From assembly GCA_031277075.1 (NCBI GenBank), contig JAISLV010000039.1:1-21464 (forward strand): 21,464 nt of DNA, written 5' to 3'. The notes below the pieces were generated by a model. The model did not search any database and was not told where the DNA came from. It worked only from the letters and a program-made list of their open reading frames with translations. Positions 9,701 through 14,474 of this stretch are shown piece by piece. Position 1 is the first letter of the stretch; each line of letters opens with the position of its first letter. Position numbers and translations under genes: made by a program. Source of the DNA: Endomicrobium sp. (GTDB lineage: Bacteria > Elusimicrobiota > Endomicrobiia > Endomicrobiales > Endomicrobiaceae).

Positions 9701-11807
9701 TAAAATCTATTGTAGAATAATATCCATTGTAAATCCCGCCGCCGTTATTACTTGCGCTGTTGCCTGTAAAGTTGACGCTCCCGCTTGTGAAATTGATTGT
9801 AGCAGAGTGATTGAGGATCGCTCCGCCGGCATAATTTGCGCGGTTGTCTGTAAAGTTGACACTTGCATTTGTGAAAGATATGCTTGAGTTGGAATTATAA
9901 ATCGCTACGCCATATCCTGCGCGATTACCTGTGAAGTTGACGCTTCCTCCTGTGAAAGTTATTGTTGAACTATTGTAATTTATAATTGCCGCGCCGCCGC
10001 CATGCTCGTGTGCGCTGTTGCTTGTAAAGTTGACGCTCCCGCTTGTGAAATTGATTGTAGCAGAGTAATTGAAAATCGCCCCGCCATACTCGAGTGCGCT
10101 GTTGCTTGTGAAGTTGACGCTCCCGCTTGTAAAATCTATTGTAGAATTAGATTCATTGTAAATCGCCCCGCCCCAGTATGCGCTGTTGCTTGTGAAGTTG
10201 ACGCTCCCGCTTGTAAAATTGATTGTAGAATTAGAGTTATTGGATATCGCCCCGCCATACCCGCCATACATGTCTGCGCTGTTGCTTGTGAAGTTGACGC
10301 TTCCTCCTGTGAAAGTTATTGCAGAGCTATTGTAATTGAAAATCGCCCCGCCCCAGTATGCGCTGTTGCTTGTGAAGTTGACGCTCCCGCTTGTAAAATC
10401 TATTGTAGAATTAGATTCATTGTAAATCGCCCCGCCATACATTTCTGCGCTGTTGCCTGTAAAATTGACGCTTGCATTTGTGAAAGTTATGCTTGAGTTG
10501 TTGGCATTGTAAATCGCCCCGCCATATGTTGCGCTGTTACCTGTGAAGTTGACGCTTCCGCTTGTGAAAGTTATTCTTGAGTTGCCTGTATTGAAAATCG
10601 CCCCGCCCCAGTATGCGCTGTTGCTTGTAAAGTTGACGCTTGCATTTGTGAAATTTATTGTTGAATTAGTATTGAAAATCGCGCCGCCTGAACTTACCGC
10701 GACATTGTCTGTGAAATTTGTGTTTCCGCTTGTAAAGTTTATAGCCGAATCGTAGAGATTATAAATCGCCCCGCCGCTCCGCCTTGCGCTGTTGCTTGTG
10801 AAGTTGACGCTCCCGCTTGTAAAATTGATTGGAGAATTAGAGTCATTGAAAATCGCCCCGCCGCTCCACCTTGCGCTGTTGCTTGTAAAGTTGACGCTCC
10901 CGCTTGTAAAGTTTATAGCCGCAAGGTTTCCATTGTAAATCGCGCCGCCTGAACTTACCGCGACATTGCCTGTGAAATTTGTGTTTCCGCTTGTAAAGTT
11001 TATAGCCGAATTGTAGAGATTATAAATCGCCCCGCCATTAGAGTTTGCGCGGTTGCTTGTGAAGTTGACGCTTCCGCTTGTGAAATTGATTGTAGAATTA
11101 GAGTAATTGCGAATCGCGCCGCCTAAACTGCTTGCGCTGTTGCTTGTGAAGTTGACGCTTCCTCCTGTGAAAGTTATTGTTGAACTAATGTAATTGAAAA
11201 TTGCCCCGCCAGAATTTGCGTTGTTTCTGGTGAAGTTGACGCTCCCGCTTGTAAAATTGATTGTAGAATTAGAGTAATTATAAATTGCGCCGCCTAAACT
11301 GCTTGCGCTGTTGCTTGTGAAGTTGACGCTTCCGCTTGTAAAATTGATTGTAGAATTAGAGTCATTGAAAATCGCCCCGCCATAATAACTTGCGCTATTA
11401 CTTGTGAAGTTGACGCTTGCATTTGTGAAAGTTATTTTTGAGCTGTTGGAATTGTAAATCGCGCCGCCATTACTGCTTGCGCTGTTGCTTGTGAAATTCA
11501 CAGTTCCATTATTAAAAGCAATTGACTTAGATGATGATAAATTAATTGCTCCGCCGCTACCTGATGCTATAGTACTATTTAAAAAAGACAATGAGTAATT
11601 GTTTAAATTTATAGTCATATCTAAACCGCTGCCGCCATCGCCCAATCTGTTATTATTAAATGTAATATTATTTCCTAAGGTAATGTTTTGCGCGCTTCCG
11701 CCTGAATATGCCGCTTTAAAATCTGTAGTAGAATAAACTACCTGCGCCTCTGCCGCCGCTGTAAACGCAAATAAAACAAATAACAATGACAAAATAAACT
11801 TTTTCAT
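3789..11807 (-). CDS. Giant Pmp-repeat adhesin with autotransporter-type beta-barrel and C-terminal extension
   Basis: A 2672-residue outer-membrane protein. Residues 1-21 are a signal peptide (MKKF, hydrophobic core, cleavage after AEA). Next come about 50 units of 27-30 residues, each with GGAI[YF]N and FT[SG]N, the paired GGA[ILV]/FxxN signature of chlamydial polymorphic membrane proteins (DNA ~11590-7030, broken by a non-repeat stretch at ~9000-8760). Three copies of an 89-90-residue passenger repeat follow (~6930-6130), then a beta-barrel from about GGLWTQVKGG (~5385) to GVRYMFGKK (~4574). The barrel is not the C-terminus: 260 more residues follow (4573-3792) with an internal duplication. 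The start has a good SD, AAGGAG, five bases before ATG. Role by family: surface adhesin with passenger outside and barrel in the outer membrane. The OmpA-like domain downstream is in the same frame after a single TAA. Confidence 0.88.
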   Translation of the reverse strand: MKKFILSLLFVLFAFTAAAEAQVVYSTTDFKAAYSGGSAQNITLGNNITFNNNRLGDGGSGLDMTINLNNYSLSFLNSTIASGSGGAINLSSSKSIAFNNGTVNFTSNSASSNGGAIYNSNSSKITFTNASVNFTSNSASYYGGAIFNDSNSTINFTSGSVNFTSNSASSLGGAIYNYSNSTINFTSGSVNFTRNNANSGGAIFNYISSTITFTGGSVNFTSNSASSLGGAIRNYSNSTINFTSGSVNFTSNRANSNGGAIYNLYNSAINFTSGNTNFTGNVAVSSGGAIYNGNLAAINFTSGSVNFTSNSARWSGGAIFNDSNSPINFTSGSVNFTSNSARRSGGAIYNLYDSAINFTSGNTNFTDNVAVSSGGAIFNTNSTINFTNASVNFTSNSAYWGGAIFNTGNSRITFTSGSVNFTGNSATYGGAIYNANNSSITFTNASVNFTGNSAEMYGGAIYNESNSTIDFTSGSVNFTSNSAYWGGAIFNYNSSAITFTGGSVNFTSNSADMYGGYGGAISNNSNSTINFTSGSVNFTSNSAYWGGAIYNESNSTIDFTSGSVNFTSNSALEYGGAIFNYSATINFTSGSVNFTSNSAHEHGGGAAIINYNSSTITFTGGSVNFTGNRAGYGVAIYNSNSSISFTNASVNFTDNRANYAGGAILNHSATINFTSGSVNFTGNSASNNGGGIYNGYYSTIDFTSGNVNFTGNSADYGGTIHNTNNSSISFTNASVNFTGNSASSLGGAIYNYNTSSITFTNASVNFTSNSASSGGAIYNYNSSTITFTGGSVNFTSNSANEYGGAISNAIKSSISFTNASVNFTGNSASNDGGAIDNTNNSSISFTNASVNFTSNSTNEYGGAISNAINSSISFTNASVNFTSNNANMLGGAISNTSKIGFAGSTITFTGNIAASSGGAIFNIDVITFDTSKAVFSGNTANGIKNDIYNLGVINVNNGSNIEIYGGIIGSGLLNVDGSTVNFVNSINNFNGSAARAIVSGNNANINFVSSTAAFTGNSIGAGYNGGAILNDNSIITFADSQVNFTSNSASSGGAIHNNNATITFTDGSVYFTSNSAGDYGGAIDNYNNATINFTSASVNFTGNTGGLNSRGGAVHNDLLSAINFTNGGANFTSNSANSYGGAISNIGGSTITFTNGGVNFSSNSANYAGGAIYNFNKSTIDFIDVDVYVTSNSAGDGGAILNENGIIAFTDGNVHFTGNIASVDGGAVLNDTSASINFTNASVNFAGNNANLGGAILNTRSSEINFTTSAITFTENIAGSSGGAIYNASGSIIAFSDGNVHFTSNSASDTGGAIYNESATIDFADVDINFTSNSASFGGAISNIDGSTITFANGSVNFTSNSAGQYGGAISNENNATINFTSANVNFTGNSVNYDGGGIENYSLINFTNASVNFTSNNASSWGGAVDNYSGAINFTNSVAVFAGNSALTGGAIFNNNNSTMDFTDGNVHFTSNSAGDYGGAIANANDSTITFTNVSVNFTSNIAGGGGAIFNIGGSTIDFTDVRVNFTSNSASDTGGAIYNENAVINFTGSTATFTGNIAASSGGAIYNAGSLVFAPLAENSIVFTGNTAAIGNDIYQTAEGTTTISGAGNVVINGGIAGEGLITKDGGGNFYINANSGGYSGIFEQYAGKTIVSSGSFGGTHNINGGELEFATGAAFTSGSSYALNGATMTISASNELTINGQVSATAQSKINKTGGGILNIAGDNFGYLGTFTQSGGKTVVSSGSFSGAHNINGGELEFATGAAFTSGSSYNLNNSTLTISASNELTINGQVSATLASEINKTGGGILNIAGDNFGYLGTFTQDAGKTIVSSGSFGGAHNINSGSVLEFADGSAFTSGSSYALNNSEMNISANNNLTFSGQVGGNGIINKTGNGTLTLEGNVSFINGTFNAEKGELAFASGASYTGGDFKAEGAVLNMQNGTHEEINVNNFVSDTNLKIDITGADNIGNDKITATTARIDGDIYIHVGVGGYDNVSYQLVIATGGAGSLDGMFKNSDISDKSLNYKLYPDNDIIWLIVNGAASTHFGDLDGLSYNQKQTAKTFDEISPTSTGEWQTLLSDMNDKQDDGTPEDIAEVKSFLAATSGYFLANVIRNAAADSPNNEVYDKIRNHSDKYETNGGLWTQVKGGVETFKENDNSPQDYKDLSLGIMIGYDKFLADKLLDGDIMYGIYARVNKDNIEQGKNKADGNKNGLGVYGGYIRDMWELKAMALGSYDKFNTERLAMGKIAKADINAFTLNADIEGAFKYQINEKLKLRPYIGMEVENTNYGSFKENGAGIFDLEVSAGNYLRSAARAGAGIEYEKSRFSFYAKAEGKYLLSAAQPEIETAFKGANETFKSRGAEEGILEIGIGAGAEAKITDNLKIYANANYYGASAYSNIYGNIGVRYMFGKKIEKENTESILEKVLKEKDMLEVWETQSDGNGEIKLRKEIMENLSFKESDKIYKVCYKGKVFLFNNETNMKRLINELMKRGAKKEEIKTSETKIIDGKINCADYAEELGDMSEGMMLVKYVNGITEIKGIPEEAKKVKREAIIMEVVEESEASIVIEAKGEKANIVIRKEAGTMLGLKKGGKIYLVNYGGRIFVFKDKKGAESFIEKLNKAGAKAGRESIKELEGVYVNDEIEIKKEDIKELKDLSKGIILDKYKNNIK
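3792..4513 (-). other. Duplicated module after the beta-barrel
   Basis: Two related stretches lie C-terminal to the barrel: about 4513-4166 and 4143-3795 (roughly 110-116 residues each). Matching landmarks are MLEVWE / IMEVVE, GEIKLRKEIMENLSF / ANIVIRKEAGTMLGL, DKIYKVCYKGKVFLF / GKIYLVNYGGRIFVF, LINELMKRGAK / FIEKLNKAGAK and VKYVNGI / LDKYKNNI. The first half of each (small beta strand, RKE helix, L-F/L-K turn, paired strands) resembles the SpoVT/AbrB swapped-hairpin pattern, by eye only. If the barrel has usual topology this region is periplasmic, which would be odd for that fold. I can support the duplication, not a function. Confidence 0.6.
6130..6930 (-). repeat. Three passenger repeats of 89-90 codons
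   Basis: Landmarks such as GGGILNIAGDNFGYLGTFTQ, GKT[IV]VSSGSF and AFTSGSSY recur with DNA spacing of 267 bases (6511 to 6778) and 270 bases (6241 to 6511). The extra codon comes from a GSVLEF variant. The glycine/asparagine-rich beta-strand pattern resembles passenger-associated repeats of autotransporters. The copies sit between the Pmp-like region and the barrel, where passenger repeats often lie. Confidence 0.75.
7030..11590 (-). repeat. Array of ~50 Pmp-like (GGAI/FTxN) repeat units
   Basis: I count about 50 units by GGAI-type motifs. Thirty lie at ~11590-9040 and twenty at ~8750-7030, separated by a non-canonical spacer. Units in the first block are close to identical at DNA level and fall into three cassette types by their central strand: FTSGSVNF, FTNASVNF and FTGGSVNF. 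Units in the second block are more diverged. No frameshift is seen, since unit lengths are multiples of three. The family is known from chlamydial adhesins; outside that group its role here is inferred. Confidence 0.85.
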
Positions 11808-11812
11808 TTTTT

Positions 11813-11818
11813 CTCCTT
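11813..11818 (-). promoter_or_regulatory. Shine-Dalgarno of the adhesin gene
   Basis: AAGGAG on the minus strand, five bases before the ATG at 11807-11805. It fixes the start of the giant adhesin and contrasts with the OmpA-like ORF downstream, which lacks such a site. Confidence 0.85.
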
Positions 11819-11833
11819 GTAAGTTATGCGTAA

Positions 11834-11853
11834 TTTACAACGTATATTGTAAA
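11834..11853. promoter_or_regulatory. Operator-like palindrome upstream of the adhesin gene
   Basis: TTTACAA (11834-11840) and TTGTAAA (11847-11853) are perfect 7-bp inverted arms around CGTATA. The palindrome lies 27-46 bases before the adhesin ATG, inside the expected promoter zone. A candidate -35 (TTTACA, minus strand 11853-11848) overlaps it, but I find no convincing partner -10. A dimeric repressor or activator site is plausible; a part-formed promoter is the alternative. Confidence 0.45.
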
Positions 11854-11931
11854 ACATAGTTGCTTTTTTTTCTTTCTACAATGGCTTTTACGAAACGAAA
11901 GGGAAAGTTTCGCGCTTAGAAACAAAATTCG

Positions 11932-11960
11932 TTGAAAAATCAAACCTTTTGTGTTATCCT
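11932..11960 (+). promoter_or_regulatory. Sigma70-type promoter of cca
   Basis: TTGAAA (11932-11937), a 17-base spacer and TATCCT (11955-11960), preceded by a TG-like TGT. The expected transcription start is about 11967-11968, only two or three bases before the ATG at 11970. No SD sequence precedes that ATG. The mRNA would therefore be leaderless or nearly so. Confidence 0.6.
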
Positions 11961-11969
11961 ATAAACATT

Positions 11970-13355
11970 ATGAAAGCGCCGAAAATACCAAACGAATACG
12001 CCGGTATAATAAAGAAAATTTCCGAAACCGCAAAAGAAGAAGGTTTTTCGGTCTATGCCGTCGGAGGTTTTGTAAGAGATTTGTTTATTAAAAGATTTCC
12101 AAACGATTTAGATATTATGGTTGAACCTTTATGCTCTTCGCAAAATTCTCGCCTTGCAGGAATAAATTTTTCAAAAGTTTTAGCTTCAAAATATTCTTTA
12201 GGAAACCCCGTTATTTTTGAGCGTTTCGGCACGGCGAAACTTTTTATTGACGGGCGGGAAGTGGAATTTGTAATGCCGCGCAAAGAATATTACGAAGATT
12301 CTTCGCGCAACCCTGACACGGACATAGGGACGCTTGAACAAGACGCTTTAAGAAGAGATTTTACGATTAACGCTTTATTTTTGCGTTTAAACGACAATGA
12401 AATTTTGGATTTAACGCTCAAAGGCGCGGCTGATATTAAAAACAAAATAATACGAGTCGCAGATTCTTCGGCTGCGGATATAATTTTTAAACAAGACCCT
12501 TTAAGAATTTTAAGAGCCGTTCGGCAAAGTCTTCAGCTTGGGTTTGCCATAGAGCCAAACACTTACGAGGCGATGAAAAACTCGGTAAAGAGGATAAAAA
12601 TCGTTTCGCCCGAGCGCATAAGAGACGAACTCAATAAAATCTTGTCTGAAAAATTTCCGTCGACGGCTTTTAGAATGATGGAAACGCTGGGTTTATTGTT
12701 GGAAATTTTGCCCGATATCGCTATATTAAAAGGGCTGACGCAGCCTGAAAAGTATCATATAGACGACGTTTTCGGACATACGCTTAGCGTCGTTGACAGG
12801 GTAAAAAACGTTTTGGTTTTAAGGCTTGCGGCATTGCTGCACGACGCGGGCAAGTTTGCCGCCCGCAAAGACGAAAACGGCAAAATCTCTTTTATAGGGC
12901 ATGAGAAACAAGGCGCGGAAATCGCGCAAAGAGTTCTCAAAGAGTTAAAATATCCGAAAATTTTTATATCGCAAATTTCTCTGATAATTGAAAATCATCT
13001 CTATCCGAAAATGTATGAGCGACAATGGAGCTACGCCGCCGTCAGAAGGTTTGCCGCACGCTGCGGCGGCGAACTTGAAAATATATTGGAACTTTCTAAA
13101 GCCGATTACGGACGCAAAAACGACGAAGACGCTTTAAAATCGCTCAAAGAGAGAATAGAGGAATTAAAATCGCGAGATGCTTTAATTCGCGGCGGAGAAT
13201 TGCTCAGCGGAACGCAGCTGATGCGGCGTTTCTCTTTGCCTCAAGGCGGCTGGATAAAACAAGCTAAAGAAATTATAGCGCAGGAAAGATTTGAAAACCC
13301 GAACCTAACGGAAGACGAGGCGTTCGGCTTGATAAAAAGAAAAATGGGATTATAA
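11970..13355 (+). CDS. cca: CCA tRNA nucleotidyltransferase / poly(A) polymerase family protein with HD domain
   Basis: A 461-residue class II nucleotidyltransferase that most likely adds or repairs the CCA end of tRNAs in the cytoplasm. Visible motifs in order: VYAVGGFVRDLF and NDLDIMVE (metal-binding carboxylates), LEQDALRRDFTINALFL, DPLRILRAVRQ, SPERIRDEL, then LAALLHDAGK with a downstream GHEKQGAE and ENHLYPK, an HD phosphohydrolase-type domain. The length fits HD-containing CCA enzymes. I chose ATG 11970 over the in-frame TTG at 11949, because the latter lies inside the promoter spacer and MKAPKIPNEY is a natural start for the family. It is transcribed divergently from the adhesin gene. 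Sequence alone cannot separate CCA-adding, A-adding and poly(A) polymerase activity. Confidence 0.88.
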   Translation: MKAPKIPNEYAGIIKKISETAKEEGFSVYAVGGFVRDLFIKRFPNDLDIMVEPLCSSQNSRLAGINFSKVLASKYSLGNPVIFERFGTAKLFIDGREVEFVMPRKEYYEDSSRNPDTDIGTLEQDALRRDFTINALFLRLNDNEILDLTLKGAADIKNKIIRVADSSAADIIFKQDPLRILRAVRQSLQLGFAIEPNTYEAMKNSVKRIKIVSPERIRDELNKILSEKFPSTAFRMMETLGLLLEILPDIAILKGLTQPEKYHIDDVFGHTLSVVDRVKNVLVLRLAALLHDAGKFAARKDENGKISFIGHEKQGAEIAQRVLKELKYPKIFISQISLIIENHLYPKMYERQWSYAAVRRFAARCGGELENILELSKADYGRKNDEDALKSLKERIEELKSRDALIRGGELLSGTQLMRRFSLPQGGWIKQAKEIIAQERFENPNLTEDEAFGLIKRKMGL

Positions 13356-13429
13356 TTGTAAAGCGCCATCGCGGGAAACGGGAATTGTCTTTGAGTTTTA
13401 GGGGAACGTAAATTTAGTATAATAGCGCT

Positions 13430-13540
13430 AAGGGCGTCATAAGAGCAAGTACGGACAAATTTTTTGATGCGGCAATTCGCAGAGACAATGTCTAAAGGCG
13501 CAAGGCTTGGGTTGGCGTTATGGTTTTTAGAGACGCCCAA
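13430..13540 (+). repeat. MITE-like dispersed repeat, copy 2 (left end missing)
   Basis: It starts at AAGGGCGTCATAAGAGCAAG and ends GTTATGGTTTTTAGAGACGC followed by CCAA, matching the right two thirds of the copy at 14012-14170. The left terminal repeat and the central hairpin are absent. The inner part (GATGCGGCAATTCGCAGAG) differs from the other copies, so the element has diverged as well as lost its end. Confidence 0.75.
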
Positions 13541-13583
13541 ATACAAATGCCTCTTGCCGTCGCCAAAAACCGATGCGAAGCAT

Positions 13584-13895
13584 CGCCCAAAACTGACGCG
13601 AATGCGTCACCCAAAACTGACGCGAATGCATCGCCCAAAACTGACGCGAATGCGTCGTCCAAAACTGACGCGAATGCGTCGCCCAAAACTGACGCGAATG
13701 CGTCGCCAAAAACTGACGCGAATGCGTCGCCCAAAACTGACGCGAATGCGTCGCCCAAAACTGACGCGAATGCATCGCCCAAAACTGACGCGAATGCATC
13801 GCCCAAAACTGACGCGAATGCGTCACCCAAAACTGACGCGAATGCGTCACCCTGAACTGACGCGAATGCATCGCCCAAAACTGACGCGAATGCGT
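13584..13895 (+). repeat. Tandem array, 13 units of exactly 24 bp
   Basis: Thirteen units fill 312 bases with no insertion or deletion. The consensus unit begins CGCCCAAAACTGACG and ends CGAATGCGT. Each unit carries TGACGC, GAAT, GCGTC(A/G), a short inverted repeat able to form a 5-6 bp hairpin with a GAAT loop. Units differ by point changes (GCGTCG, GCGTCA, GCATCG endings). A degenerate unit precedes the array (GATGCGAAGCATC at 13573-13585), with a paired change in its stem. There are no spacers, so it is not a CRISPR array. Confidence 0.92.
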
Positions 13896-14000
13896 CACCC
13901 TGAACTTGTTTCAGGGTCTGTTTCAGGGTCTGTTTCAGGGTCTCTTTCAGGGTCTGTCTTTGTTATTGAACAGCAGATGCTGAAACGAGTTCAGCATGAC
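13894..14000 (+). repeat. Palindromic element with CCCTGAA/TTCAGGG ends
   Basis: The left end (13894-13919) contains CCCTGAACTTGTTTCAGGG; the right end (13975-14000), read in reverse complement, contains TGCTGAACTCGTTTCAGCA. The ends are imperfect inverted copies of 26 bases, and each is itself a small hairpin. The closing pairs differ together (CC/GG against TG/CA), as expected if pairing matters. After the left end, a 12-bp unit (GTTTCAGGGTCT) occurs four times in tandem (13908-13955, the last with one change). Elements of this GTCA-CTGAACT type recur in many bacterial genomes, to my knowledge without a settled function. Confidence 0.8.
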
Positions 14001-14011
14001 GAATTAACTAA

Positions 14012-14170
14012 TTGGGCGTCTTGCAAAAACCTATAATGTTCGTAAATGCCGCAAATTTTGCGGCATTTCAAAGAAGAAAATGAAGGGCGTCATAAGAGCA
14101 AGGACGGACAAATTATTCGCAGAGAGAGTGTCGCAAGGCAAGGACGGGCGTTATGGTTTTTAGAGACGCC
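14012..14170 (+). repeat. MITE-like dispersed repeat, copy 3 (full)
   Basis: A 159-base element with ends TTGGGCGTCTTGCAAAAACC and, in reverse complement of the right end, GGCGTCTCTAAAAACCATAA. The terminal ~20 bases are imperfect inverted repeats. It contains CTATAATGT near the left end, a perfect 12-bp-armed palindrome at 14044-14068 (core TGCCGCAAATTTTGCGGCA), then the conserved AAGGGCGTCATAAGAGCAAG stretch. Its right end lies 21 bases before the ATG of the small membrane protein gene, so it forms most of that operon's upstream region and may contribute promoter or mRNA structure. Confidence 0.82.
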
Positions 14171-14191
14171 GCTATATGAGAGGTAAAAGAA

Positions 14192-14452
14192 ATGGAAGAG
14201 CAAAAACGGGACGCTGAAAGTCCGCCGCCGCAAGAAAACGGCGACAACGATTACGACCTTGCCAAGAAGTCCGAAAAAATAGACAAAGTCTACGACGTTG
14301 AAGGCGTTATTTTCGGGGCGATAGCGGGAGGCGTCGTCGGTTTTATAGTGTCTTTTGAAATAATTTTTGCGATACAGATAGGGGCTTTTGTGGGGCTTGT
14401 CGTCGGCACAAGAATAAAAAAGGAAAACAAAGACGACTCGCCTTTTCGTTAG
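14192..14452 (+). CDS. Small glycine-rich two-helix membrane protein
   Basis: An 86-residue protein of unknown function. Residues 1-40 are polar and charged. About residues 43-76 form two hydrophobic helices rich in small residues (IFGAIAGGVVGFIV and AIQIGAFVGLVVGT, with GxxxG-like spacing) and end in a basic/acidic tail (RIKKENKDD). Such glycine patterns favour tight helix packing or oligomers. GAGAGG eight bases before the ATG is a reasonable SD. The giant TPR gene starts 22 bases downstream on the same strand, so the two are probably co-transcribed and this protein could anchor the TPR protein at the membrane (inference). Its stop codon lies inside an 11-base copy of the upstream repeat's end, TTAGAGACGCC. 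Confidence 0.75.
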   Translation: MEEQKRDAESPPPQENGDNDYDLAKKSEKIDKVYDVEGVIFGAIAGGVVGFIVSFEIIFAIQIGAFVGLVVGTRIKKENKDDSPFR

Positions 14453-14474
14453 AGACGCCTTTTAAGGAGAGTTT

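Larger units (their letters stand above)
13356..14191. other. Repeat-filled intergenic region
   Basis: These 836 bases lie between cca and the small membrane protein gene. From left to right: a possible -10 (TATAAT at 13418-13423, no good -35), a left-truncated MITE-like element (13430-13540), a 24-bp tandem array (13584-13895), a second palindromic element (13894-14000) and a full MITE-like element (14012-14170). Long ORFs cross the array on both strands only because the 24-bp unit lacks stop codons in those frames. I see no credible gene. Confidence 0.75.

Noticed and set aside
11949..11951. TTG at 11949 as the start of cca
   Set aside because: It lies inside the promoter spacer before the -10 element; ATG 11970 gives a usual N-terminus.
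13391..13423. Promoter with TATAAT at 13418-13423
   Set aside because: The -10 is perfect, but the only -35-like TTGAGT is 21 bases away and no gene follows; kept only as a note in the intergenic entry.
13584..13895. CRISPR array
   Set aside because: Units abut directly with no unique spacers and there are no cas genes in the window.
13464..14036. Long ORFs across the 24-bp array on both strands (RPKLTRMR, KTDANASP, GDAFASVL, THSRQFWA repeats)
   Set aside because: The 24-bp unit lacks stops in those frames, so open frames follow from the repeat. There is no SD, domain or non-repeat coding part, and several frames are equally open.
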